Assembly: GCF_009193265.1 (NCBI RefSeq)
Contig: NZ_VZZZ01000007.1
Location: forward strand, 118,581 to 182,580
Source: Marinobacter changyiensis
Lineage (GTDB): Bacteria > Pseudomonadota > Gammaproteobacteria > Pseudomonadales > Oleiphilaceae
Reading direction: 5' to 3'
Length of the DNA stretch: 64,000 nucleotides
The notes beneath the pieces were generated by a model. That model did no database searches, had not been told where the DNA came from, and saw nothing but the letters and a program-made list of their open reading frames with translations. This document shows positions 54,801-62,765 of the stretch, piece after piece. Numbering within the stretch: position 1 is the first letter of the stretch; every line of letters begins with the position of its first letter. The translations under genes were made by a program, and so were the position numbers.

Positions 54801-55907
54801 GACCAGCGCTTCCAATGGCGTGCGAGTCGGATCGATGCGAAGGGTATCGGACATGAACGGACCGCAGTCGAGATCGTTGGTGTACAGGGTATCGATTTCA
54901 TCAACCCCGGCACCGAGAATCTTTTCGACAATTTCGTCTGTCAGCTCAGTGTTACACTCAACGAGGACTTCACCGGTCTTGGTATCAACCAGATCACGGG
55001 CAAGCACCCTGCCGTACAGGTATTCGGTCGGAACTTCCAACTCTGTCATGCCCGACTTTTCAAGCTGCTTGATATGACGAGCGGTAATCCGACGACCTTC
55101 TTCAGCAATGATACTGCCGTCTTTGTCTTTGATATCGAACGTGGCAATGTCACCACGCAAACGACTGGGCACCAGTTCCAGCTTGCAGGTTTCGGCACCA
55201 ATGCGGAATTTGCTGGTATCGAAAAACATCTCGAGCATTTGCTCGGAGGTGAAACTCAGGGCCCGCAACAGGATTGTAGCCGGCAGTTTACGACGACGGT
55301 CAATCCGCACGAACACGCAGTCTTTCGGATCGAATTCAAAGTCGAGCCAGGAACCACGGTAAGGAATCACCCGAGCGGAATAGAGCAGCTTGCCGGAGGA
55401 ATGGGTTTTGCCTTTGTCATGATCAAAGAACACGCCCGGCGAACGGTGCAGCTGGGAGACAATTACCCGCTCGGTACCGTTAACAACAAAGGTGCCATTT
55501 TCGGTCATCAGGGGCATTTCGCCCATGTAGACTTCCTGCTCCTTGATGTCTTTGATCGCTTTATTGGACGACTCTTTATCGTAGATAATCAGACGTGCTT
55601 TGACTCGCAGCGGTGCTGCGTACGTAACACCCCGCAGCTGGCATTCCTTGACATCAAATACCGGCTCGCCAATGCGGTAACTCACGTATTCGAGTGCCGC
55701 ATTGCCGGAATAGCTGACAATCGGGAATACGGATTTAAAAGCTGCGTGCAGGCCAGTTTCCTGACGGGCATCGCCAGCCGCTTCCATTTGCAGGAAGTCC
55801 CGATATGAATCAAGCTGTATAGACAGCAAATAGGGGACATCCATCACGGTCGGCAATTTACTAAAATCTTTGCGGATCCGCTTTTTCTCAGTATAGGAGT
55901 AAGTCAT
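51831..55907 (-). CDS. rpoB: RNA polymerase beta subunit
   Basis: A 1,358-residue subunit. I use the second in-frame ATG ([15 protein letters not shown]), 7 bases after GGGGA, instead of the one two codons earlier. The rifampicin cluster is wild-type: [20 protein letters not shown] then [11 protein letters not shown], with the Asp, His and Ser residues usually altered in resistant strains unchanged. It follows rplL after a hairpin attenuator. Confidence 0.99.
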   Translation of the reverse strand: [1358 protein letters not shown]

Positions 55908-56079
55908 CTGCATTCCCCAGCTTTAGACCTGATACCTGGTATCAAGAAGCAACCATTTTCCTGCTTCGGGGCCGAATTGCTCGGCTTATTGCGCCGTCTT
56001 GAACAAGACTTGGGCTGTAGGTTATAGAGATAGTTGTCTTTCAATGTAGGAGCCACCTTCTCTATAGCATATACAACAG

Positions 56080-56109
56080 AAAAAGGCCGGTGGCGCATGG
56101 CCACCAGCC
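56080..56109 (-). terminator. Attenuator hairpin between rplL and rpoB
   Basis: Minus strand GGCTGGTGGC-CATGC-GCCACCGGCC (10 pairs, one G-U) followed by TTTTTCTG. It is well placed to reduce rpoBC transcription relative to rplJL, as the rplL-rpoB attenuator does in E. coli. Confidence 0.85.
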
Positions 56110-56112
56110 CTC

Positions 56113-56129
56113 CCATGCCTAAGGCATGG
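56113..56129 (-). other. Second hairpin in the rplL-rpoB gap
   Basis: CCATGCC-TTA-GGCATGG on the minus strand (7 pairs) lies just upstream of the attenuator and 20 bases after the rplL stop. In E. coli this gap holds an RNase III processing hairpin; whether this one is cut is unknown. Confidence 0.5.
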
Positions 56130-56149
56130 TAGCGATCATCAGAGCGCTA

Positions 56150-56521
56150 TTACTTAAGCTCAACTGAAGCGCCTGCTTCCTCAAGCTTTTTCTTCGCAGC
56201 GTCGGCGTCGGCCTTGTTTACGCCTTCCTTGATAGTGGAAGGAGCACTGTCGACCATTTCCTTCGCTTCTTTCAGGCCGAGACCTGTCAGCTCACGAACA
56301 GCTTTGATGGCGTTGACTTTCTTCTCACCAGGACCGGTCAGAATAACGTCAAACTCAGTCTGCTCTTCAACTACAGCAGCTTCAGCTGCAGCCGGTGCAG
56401 CAGCAACCGCTGCAGCAGCTGATACGCCAAACTTCTCTTCCATTGCCTCAACAAGCGCAACAACATCCATTACGCTCATTTCAGCAATTGCATTCAAAAT
56501 ATCGTCTTTAGACAGAGCCAT
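56150..56521 (-). CDS. rplL: 50S ribosomal protein bL12 (L7/L12)
   Basis: A 123-residue stalk protein. N-terminal dimer domain MALSKDDILNAIAEMSVMDV, Ala-rich hinge, then the factor-binding domain with KVNAIKAVRELTGLGLKEAK and EMVDSAPS. It binds L10 and recruits GTPase factors. Confidence 0.99.
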   Translation of the reverse strand: MALSKDDILNAIAEMSVMDVVALVEAMEEKFGVSAAAAVAAAPAAAEAAVVEEQTEFDVILTGPGEKKVNAIKAVRELTGLGLKEAKEMVDSAPSTIKEGVNKADADAAKKKLEEAGASVELK

Positions 56522-56560
56522 GACTTTCTCCCAAAAATATAAAAATGGTGTTCAACAGAA

Positions 56561-57091
56561 TCAAGCAGCTTCTTGCTTCTGGTCGCGAACTGCCGCTACA
56601 GCACGAGTCACTTTCGAAGGAACTTCGTTCAGTGTCCGTGCGAGCTTGGTAATCGGTGCCTGTGTTACGGCTGCCAGCATCGTCAACGCCTCATGGCGTG
56701 TCGGGAGCTTGGCGAGGCGGTCAATCTGATCTGCAGCCATCAGCACACCGCCAACAGCCAGACCCTTGATCTCAAATGCCTCTTTCTCTTTCGCAAAATC
56801 CTTCAGCAACCTTGCGGCCGCACCGGGATCTTCCATAGAGAACGCCAGAATTGTCGGACCAACCAATACATCTTTGATGCATTCGAACTCAGTACCCGCA
56901 ATTGCAAGTTTTGCCAGGTTGTTACGAACAACCTTCAGGCGAACCTGCTCAGCACGAGCCTTAGCACGCAACGCCGTCATATCACCAGAGGTGACACCAC
57001 GGTAGTCGGCCAATACGACAGACAGAGCACCACCGGCAGTCTCGTTGACTTCAGCGACGATCGCTTTCTTGTCTTCGAGTCTAATTGCCAC
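56561..57091 (-). CDS. rplJ: 50S ribosomal protein uL10
   Basis: A 176-residue stalk base protein. LEDKKAIVAEVNETAGGALS, VVLADYRGVTSGDMTALRAK and VVRNNLAKLAIAGT are typical. With L12 it represses its own mRNA leader in E. coli. Confidence 0.99.
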   Translation of the reverse strand: MAIRLEDKKAIVAEVNETAGGALSVVLADYRGVTSGDMTALRAKARAEQVRLKVVRNNLAKLAIAGTEFECIKDVLVGPTILAFSMEDPGAAARLLKDFAKEKEAFEIKGLAVGGVLMAADQIDRLAKLPTRHEALTMLAAVTQAPITKLARTLNEVPSKVTRAVAAVRDQKQEAA

Positions 57092-57303
57092 TGGATTTCT
57101 CCTCGATTTCGCCGGAATAAAACCGGCAAACCCATATTGCCCTTGCGGGCGCCGTAACGGTGTTTGGGTTCAGAGAGAACGTCTTCACACCGTCTGCGCA
57201 GGCGTTGCTTTAACCCTTGTAGCCCTTTCGAGCCTCGGGGGCCTGCGGTCTTTGACAGCCTTGGCTTCCGCCTAGACTACAAAGCTTCTACCGATTTCAG
57301 CGA
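57092..57303 (-). promoter_or_regulatory. Probable L10 leader of rplJ
   Basis: The 212-base gap between rplA and rplJ is the position of the L10(L12)4-binding leader. The minus strand shows several stems, including CCGGTTTTATTCCGG just ahead of the GGAG ribosome-binding site and GCGCCCGCAAGGGC. The call rests on position; I have not fitted the known structure. Confidence 0.5.
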
Positions 57304-58002
57304 TCAGATACTCAGACCGCCTTGATCGATAGTCAAACCAGGACCCATCGTCGTCGATAGCGTAACCTTTTTAAGGTAAATGCCTTTTGCTGACGAGGGC
57401 TTGGCTTTTTTCAGATCTGCGATCAGCGATTCAAGGTTTTCCTTGATCGATTCTGCAGTAAATTCTACGTTGCCCAGAGGCGAATGAATGATGCCGTTCT
57501 TGTCGGTGCGGTAACGAACCTGACCGGCCTTGGCATTTTTAACCGCTGTTTCAACGTCCGGGGTTACTGTGCCAACCTTCGGATTAGGCATCAAACCACG
57601 AGGGCCCAGGATCTGGCCAAGCTGCCCTACTACGCGCATGGCATCCGGAGTGGCAATAACCACATCAAAATTCATATTGCCTTTTTTAACTTCATCCGCG
57701 AGATCGTCCATTCCGACGATGTCGGCACCGGCTGCAAGTGCTTTCTCAGCATTAGCACCCTGCGTGAACACTGCAACGCGTACAGTTTTACCCGTACCGT
57801 TGGGAAGAACCGTGCTGCTACGAACAACCTGGTCGGATTTACGCGCATCCACACCCAGATTAATCGCAACATCAATTGATTCTTTGAACTTGACCGTCTG
57901 CCCCAATTCGGTCAGAAGCGCCACAGCTTCCTCAACAGAATAGGCACGGGTGGCATCTATTTTTTCACTGATCAGCTTTTGACGCTTGCTTAACTTTGCC
58001 AT
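57304..58002 (-). CDS. rplA: 50S ribosomal protein uL1
   Basis: A 232-residue E-site stalk protein. MAKLSKRQKLISEKIDATRA, GPRGLMPNPKVGTVTPDVET and KKVTLSTTMGPGLTID are diagnostic. It begins one base after rplK. In E. coli it represses rplK translation. Confidence 0.99.
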   Translation of the reverse strand: MAKLSKRQKLISEKIDATRAYSVEEAVALLTELGQTVKFKESIDVAINLGVDARKSDQVVRSSTVLPNGTGKTVRVAVFTQGANAEKALAAGADIVGMDDLADEVKKGNMNFDVVIATPDAMRVVGQLGQILGPRGLMPNPKVGTVTPDVETAVKNAKAGQVRYRTDKNGIIHSPLGNVEFTAESIKENLESLIADLKKAKPSSAKGIYLKKVTLSTTMGPGLTIDQGGLSI

Positions 58003-58003
58003 C

Positions 58004-58435
58004 TTACAGGCCCTCCACGTTCAGGCCCATACTACGGGCAGTTCCAGCGATGGTACGGACCGCAGCATCCATATCTGCAGCAGTAAGATCCGGCTCTTTG
58101 GTCTTGGCAATTTCTTCCAACTGAGCGCGCGTCACGGTACCGACTTTCTCGGTATTTGGCCGACCTGAACCACTCTTGATACCAGCCGCTTTCTTCAGCA
58201 GCACTGGCGCTGGTGGCGTTTTGGTAACGAAGGTAAAGCTGCGATCACTGTATACGGTGATCACTGTCGGAATAGGCAGCCCGGGCTCCATGTCTTGAGT
58301 CTGAGCGTTAAAGGCTTTACAGAATTCCATGATATTTACGCCGCGCTGACCCAATGCGGGGCCAACCGGGGGGCTCGGGTTGGCCTTACCGGCAGCAACC
58401 TGAAGCTTTATATAGGCATCGATCTTCTTAGCCAT
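58004..58435 (-). CDS. rplK: 50S ribosomal protein uL11
   Basis: A 143-residue protein of the GTPase-associated centre. LQVAAGKANPSPPVGPALGQ, RGVNIMEFCKAFNAQT and the C-terminal RTIAGTARSMGLNVEG are typical. Residues around the thiostrepton loop (prolines of NPSPPVGP) are wild-type. Confidence 0.99.
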   Translation of the reverse strand: MAKKIDAYIKLQVAAGKANPSPPVGPALGQRGVNIMEFCKAFNAQTQDMEPGLPIPTVITVYSDRSFTFVTKTPPAPVLLKKAAGIKSGSGRPNTEKVGTVTRAQLEEIAKTKEPDLTAADMDAAVRTIAGTARSMGLNVEGL

Positions 58436-58485
58436 GATTTTCTCCTGGTGGGTTCAATCGCCTTTCGGCTCCCCTGTTGAGACAC

Positions 58486-58515
58486 AAAAAGCCCGCGTCA
58501 CTCAGGTGCGCGAGC
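58486..58515 (-). terminator. Terminator/attenuator between nusG and rplK
   Basis: Minus strand GCTCGCGCAC-CTGA-GTGACGCGGGC (one bulged base and one mismatch) followed by TTTTTG. It could separate secE-nusG from the rplKAJL operon; I could not place a promoter for rplK in the 50 bases that follow. Confidence 0.7.
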
Positions 58516-58535
58516 CATCAGCATAACTGCCGCCG

Positions 58536-59069
58536 TTAATCTTTTTCGACCTGCCCGAACTCCAGTTCAACGGGGGTTGAGCGACCGAAAATCAGCACAG
58601 CAACCTTGACCCGACTCTTGTCGTAGTCAACTTCCTCTACCACTCCGTTAAAGTCGGCAAATGGACCTTCGGTTACCCGAACGATCTCACCCGGCTCAAA
58701 CAGTGTTTTGGGCTTCGGCTTATCAACGCCCATTTCAACCCGGCGCAGAATAGCGTCTGCCTCTTTTTCCGTAATTGGCGCAGGCTTATCTTTGGTGCCG
58801 CCAATAAAGCCGAGCACTCGTGGCGTATTTTTCACCAGATGCCAGGTCGCATCATCCATTTCCATCTGGACAAGTACATATCCCGGATAGAACTTACGCT
58901 CGCTTTTGCGTTTTTTACCATCGCGCATCTCAACGATTTCTTCGGTTGGCACCAGTATTTCACCAAACCGATCTTCCATTTCGTTGAGCGCAACACGCTC
59001 TTTGAGCGTGCGCATAACCTGCTTTTCAAAGCCAGAATACGCGTGAACGACGTACCAGCGCTTAGCCAT
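58536..59069 (-). CDS. nusG: Transcription termination/antitermination factor NusG
   Basis: A 177-residue factor that binds RNA polymerase and links it to Rho or S10. The N-terminal domain begins KRWYVVHAYSGFEKQVMRTL, and VRVTEGPFADFNGVVEEVDY is the KOW region. It lies 12 bp after secE. Confidence 0.99.
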   Translation of the reverse strand: MAKRWYVVHAYSGFEKQVMRTLKERVALNEMEDRFGEILVPTEEIVEMRDGKKRKSERKFYPGYVLVQMEMDDATWHLVKNTPRVLGFIGGTKDKPAPITEKEADAILRRVEMGVDKPKPKTLFEPGEIVRVTEGPFADFNGVVEEVDYDKSRVKVAVLIFGRSTPVELEFGQVEKD

Positions 59070-59081
59070 TGCCCACTCCTT

Positions 59082-59450
59082 TTAACCGATAAATCCGGCG
59101 ACCAGCAAACTGATCAGCGAGTCCATACCCCACAAAAGAAGAGCAACCACCAGAACAAAAATAACAACGATCACGGTCGTCTGTATTAATTCGGGCCTGG
59201 TAGGCCAAACCACTTTTCGAATTTCAACCCGCGCTTCTTTGAGCAAAGTCGCAAATCGGCGACCACGATCAGTCTGCAGGGCAACAAAAGCAGCCACTAA
59301 GGCAATAGCAACGAGAGCCAAAACCCGATACAAAACGGATTCAGCACTGAAATACTGGTTGCCTACAACACCGACAGCTACCAATGCAAAAACAACCAGC
59401 CATTTCACGACATCGAAACGACTGGAGCTACTTTCTGCTTTTGACTCCAT
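59082..59450 (-). CDS. secE: Preprotein translocase subunit SecE
   Basis: A 122-residue inner-membrane protein with three predicted helices (WLVVFALVAVGVVGNQYF, VLALVAIALVAAFVAL and TTVIVVIFVLVVALLLWG), as in E. coli. The conserved cytoplasmic segment EARVEIRKVVWPTRPELIQT is present. The true start is MESKAESSSSRFDVVKW; the open frame upstream only reads through the tRNA-Trp gene. Confidence 0.97.
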   Translation of the reverse strand: MESKAESSSSRFDVVKWLVVFALVAVGVVGNQYFSAESVLYRVLALVAIALVAAFVALQTDRGRRFATLLKEARVEIRKVVWPTRPELIQTTVIVVIFVLVVALLLWGMDSLISLLVAGFIG

Positions 59451-59483
59451 AGGAATCAGCTTATGTATCTGGAAGATTAAAAA

Positions 59484-59559
<76 letters not shown>

Positions 59560-59585
59560 GCACCGATACTACTCAGCGCACTAAC

Positions 59586-60782
59586 TTACTCGACGATCTT
59601 TGCAACAACCCCTGCACCAACGGTACGGCCGCCTTCGCGAATCGCGAAACGCAGACCTTCTTCCATTGCAATCGGTGCAATCAGGGTGACGTCCAACTTA
59701 ACGTTGTCGCCAGGCATGACCATCTCTACACCTTCCGGCAGTTCACAAGACCCGGTCACATCAGTGGTCCGGAAATAGAACTGGGGACGGTACCCCTTGA
59801 AGAATGGCGTATGACGGCCACCTTCTTCTTTGCTCAGCACGTAAACTTCTGACTCGAAGCGGGTGTGCGGCTTGATGGTGCCCGGCTTGGCCAGAACCTG
59901 ACCACGCTCTACGTCGTCACGCTTGGTACCGCGCAGCAACACACCAACGTTCTCACCTGCACGACCTTCGTCCAGCAGCTTACGGAACATCTCAACACCG
60001 GTACAAACGGTCTTGACGGTGTCCTTGATGCCAATGATTTCAACTTCTTCGCCAACCTTGACGATGCCGCGCTCAACACGACCGGTCACAACGGTACCAC
60101 GACCGGAGATCGAGAACACGTCTTCAATCGGCATCAGGAACGGCTGGTCGATCGCACGCTCAGGTTCAGGGATGTAGTCGTCCAGGGCCTGCACCAGCTT
60201 CTTGACCGCTGTGGTGCCCATTTCGTTGTCATCCTTACCTTCCAGCGCCATCAGCGCCGAACCGATAATGATCGGCGTATCGTCACCCGGGAAGTCATAG
60301 ACGCTCAGCAGTTCACGCACTTCCATCTCGACCAGCTCAAGCAGCTCTTCATCATCCACCATGTCCGCCTTGTTCAGGAACACGATGATGTAAGGAACGC
60401 CCACCTGGCGAGACAGCAGAATGTGCTCGCGAGTCTGCGGCATCGGGCCGTCAGCGGCCGAGCACACCAGAATCGCGCCGTCCATCTGCGCTGCACCGGT
60501 GATCATGTTCTTCACATAATCCGCGTGGCCCGGGCAATCAACGTGTGCGTAGTGACGCGTCGGAGAATCGTACTCAACGTGAGAGGTCGCAATGGTAATA
60601 CCACGGGCGCGCTCTTCCGGTGCGTTATCGATCTGATCGAATGCACGTGACTCACCCGTTCCCCACACTTCGTGACATACACGCGTCAGCGCAGCTGTCA
60701 GGGTGGTTTTACCATGGTCGACGTGGCCAATCGTGCCCACGTTCAGGTGCGGCTTAATACGTTCAAACTTTGCTTTAGACAT
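59586..60782 (-). CDS. tufB: Elongation factor Tu, tRNA-linked copy (canonical)
   Basis: A 398-residue EF-Tu, identical to the str-operon copy except for the start codon (ATG here) and two residues: this copy has the consensus Ile219-Glu220 in FLMPIEDVFSISGRG. Sixteen codons upstream in frame are not part of the protein. Sequence identity to tufA stops sharply at the start and stop codons, a sign of gene conversion limited to the coding region. It lies in the thr-tyr-gly-thr-tuf transcript, followed by tRNA-Trp and secE-nusG. Confidence 0.99.
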   Translation of the reverse strand: MSKAKFERIKPHLNVGTIGHVDHGKTTLTAALTRVCHEVWGTGESRAFDQIDNAPEERARGITIATSHVEYDSPTRHYAHVDCPGHADYVKNMITGAAQMDGAILVCSAADGPMPQTREHILLSRQVGVPYIIVFLNKADMVDDEELLELVEMEVRELLSVYDFPGDDTPIIIGSALMALEGKDDNEMGTTAVKKLVQALDDYIPEPERAIDQPFLMPIEDVFSISGRGTVVTGRVERGIVKVGEEVEIIGIKDTVKTVCTGVEMFRKLLDEGRAGENVGVLLRGTKRDDVERGQVLAKPGTIKPHTRFESEVYVLSKEEGGRHTPFFKGYRPQFYFRTTDVTGSCELPEGVEMVMPGDNVKLDVTLIAPIAMEEGLRFAIREGGRTVGAGVVAKIVE

Positions 60783-60834
60783 TCGATCAATCTCCCTAAT
60801 CAACCCGCATTCATAACGTTGACCGGACAAATAA

Positions 60835-60910
60835 TGGAGCTCATGACCGGAATTGAACCGGTGACCTCATCCTTACCAAGGATGTGCTCTACCGACTGAG
60901 CTACATGAGC
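60835..60910 (-). tRNA. tRNA-Thr (GGT)
   Basis: A 76-base cloverleaf with encoded CCA; acceptor GCTCATG/CATGAGC, anticodon loop CTTGGTA (GGT), T loop GTTCAAT. Corresponds in position to thrT of enterics. Confidence 0.98.
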
Positions 60911-60935
60911 GCTTACTAAACACTTCTCTGAAAAC

Positions 60936-61010
<75 letters not shown>

Positions 61011-61020
61011 GAGCAATAAG

Positions 61021-61104
61021 TGGTGGAGGGGGCAGGATTCGAACCTGCGAAGCTTGCGCGTCAGATTTACAGTCTGATCCCTTTGGCCACTCGGGAACCC
61101 CTCC
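61021..61104 (-). tRNA. tRNA-Tyr (GTA)
   Basis: An 84-base class II tRNA with a long variable arm and encoded CCA; acceptor GGAGGGG/CCCCTCC, anticodon loop CTGTAAA (GTA). Corresponds to tyrU. Confidence 0.98.
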
Positions 61105-61147
61105 AGAGCAGATTCGACGTGCTTGAACCTGCCGCAAAAACAAAAAA

Positions 61148-61223
61148 TGGAGCTGGCGGACGGAATCGAACCCCCGACCTGCTGATTACAAGTCAGCTGC
61201 TCTACCAACTGAGCTACGCCAGC
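61148..61223 (-). tRNA. tRNA-Thr (TGT)
   Basis: A 76-base cloverleaf with encoded CCA; acceptor GCTGGCG/CGCCAGC, anticodon loop CTTGTAA (TGT), T loop GTTCGAT. First tRNA of the cluster, corresponding to thrU. Confidence 0.98.
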
Positions 61224-61251
61224 CCACATTCGCCTCTTCAGCGAGGGCGGT

Positions 61252-61280
61252 ATACTACGGATTTTTATCAGCGGTTGCAA
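61252..61280 (-). promoter_or_regulatory. Probable promoter of the tRNA-tuf operon
   Basis: Minus strand TTGCAA (61,275-61,280), 17-base spacer, TAGTAT (61,252-61,257), then a GC-rich ACCGCCCTCGC discriminator, 29 bases before tRNA-Thr. The element overlaps the last codons of the SPOR gene. Confidence 0.6.
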
Positions 61281-62037
61281 CACCTTCACATTCACTGATT
61301 TTTACCGAGTCAAACTGCCCTTCGTACCCTCCCAAAAGCGATTTGCCTGCTTCTGTGTCGGAGTGTAAAACTGCTGAAAAAACGAGGGCGTAGCTTATAC
61401 GATTTCGGGGGAAGGTTACCAGCTTTGCATCCAATTCCTGAGCTTTTCTTCGTGCAAGAACCCGTTCCGCTGCCACCCTGGATTCGAACAATCCCAGAGA
61501 GATCGCGTTTTTCTGCTCCCCTTGCGCCACCAGATAGGCATCGATGCCCATGGAGCGAATCTCCCTGTAGAGCTGGTTGGCATCGGATCGCGAAGGCACA
61601 GGAGGGACAATCACCCAATGGAAAGGCGCTCGCGGCCGTTCAACCGCCAGAATGCGTTTAATGACTTCTGTTACACCGAGAGTGCGCGCAGCAGCACGAG
61701 CAGCAGCCTCATCCTCGAACCAGCCGATCTCAATACAAACTTCTGCCTGTTCGGCCTGATTCGAGACTGCCACGCCCTGGCGCTCCGAGACTGGCGCCTC
61801 CTTGCGACCATCCACGGATAACTCCCGGTCATTTGCGATTACCAATTGTTCCACTACATCGCTTTTGAGATCGTGTCCTGACTGCTCATTCCTGTTCGCA
61901 GCCGGCACAACTTCCAATGCAGACACCCTGGGAAGCCGCCCCTCTGCCTGGCTTTCTGTCGACACAGCTGTTCCCTGACCGCCATAAAACCACAGCGCGA
62001 TATTCGCAATGAGCAGCATGGCAGCAAGCCATTTCAT
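61255..62037 (-). CDS. SPOR domain-containing membrane protein
   Basis: A 260-residue protein with one N-terminal membrane helix (LAAMLLIANIALWFYGG) and a periplasmic C-terminal part. SPOR-like repeats appear at about 95-205: EVCIEIGWFEDEAAARAAAR and ISLGLFESRVAAERVLARRK. SPOR domains bind denuded glycan strands, so a cell-wall role is likely but not shown. The ATG overlaps the coaX stop by 4 bp. The same gene lies between coaX and the tRNA cluster in Pseudomonas. Confidence 0.85.
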   Translation of the reverse strand: MKWLAAMLLIANIALWFYGGQGTAVSTESQAEGRLPRVSALEVVPAANRNEQSGHDLKSDVVEQLVIANDRELSVDGRKEAPVSERQGVAVSNQAEQAEVCIEIGWFEDEAAARAAARTLGVTEVIKRILAVERPRAPFHWVIVPPVPSRSDANQLYREIRSMGIDAYLVAQGEQKNAISLGLFESRVAAERVLARRKAQELDAKLVTFPRNRISYALVFSAVLHSDTEAGKSLLGGYEGQFDSVKISECEGVATADKNP

Positions 62038-62765
62038 GTCAGGCTTGCCTGATCAATCGCATCAAGCCCTTCCAGCACCAGGTGGGGGCGATATTCGGCC
62101 ACCAAACCCAGTTCAATAAATCGCTCTCCATCGCCTCCGGTCACCAGCACGGTGCTGATTGCCCGATCGCGACAATCCCTCTGTACTTGACCGACTACGC
62201 CGCCCCATAGCCAGGTCAGGCCGTGATGAACGCATTCGGTCGTATTCACGCCGGGGTTTGAAAGTGCCGACTCGGGTTCTTCGAAGCCTACCCGGGCGAC
62301 GTCTTGCCTGAGACTCTGGAGATGCAGGCGCCGACCCGGAAGAATATAACCCCCAGCATGCAAGCCGCTGTCGTCGACATAATCAACAGTGATCGCGCTA
62401 CCTGCATCTACAACAGCGAAGGCATGATGAAGTCGGTTCCAGGCCCCATACATCCCATGCCAACGGTCTGCGCCCATTTTAGAGGGGTCTGGATAGGCAC
62501 AGATGAGCTCACCGCGGCGGGCCTCAGCCCCGTAAAAGTTAACGACGGCGTCTGTCAGGCCGGATAACTGGCCCTCCAGTACTTTCCGGTCTTTATCCGA
62601 GCGCACAGTCGACACGCTGACACGCTCGATAGCCTGCCCGCCTGACTTGATCGCGGCAAAAAGGCTGGCGTCGGTCAAATCACCATAACCGACAGCCATG
62701 ACCACCTGACCGGAGAGTAATCGCCATTTAATCCGGGTGTTACCGGCATCAATCAATAGCCTCAC
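62034..62765 (-). CDS. coaX: Type III pantothenate kinase
   Basis: A 243-residue enzyme that phosphorylates pantothenate, the first step of CoA synthesis. ASKHA-fold motifs are intact: DAGNTRIKWRL (phosphate 1), GADRWHGMYGAW, VVDAGSAITVDYVD (phosphate 2 with catalytic Asp), and HAGGYILPG. It overlaps birA and the SPOR gene by 4 bp each, a tight three-gene operon. Confidence 0.96.
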   Translation of the reverse strand: MRLLIDAGNTRIKWRLLSGQVVMAVGYGDLTDASLFAAIKSGGQAIERVSVSTVRSDKDRKVLEGQLSGLTDAVVNFYGAEARRGELICAYPDPSKMGADRWHGMYGAWNRLHHAFAVVDAGSAITVDYVDDSGLHAGGYILPGRRLHLQSLRQDVARVGFEEPESALSNPGVNTTECVHHGLTWLWGGVVGQVQRDCRDRAISTVLVTGGDGERFIELGLVAEYRPHLVLEGLDAIDQASLT

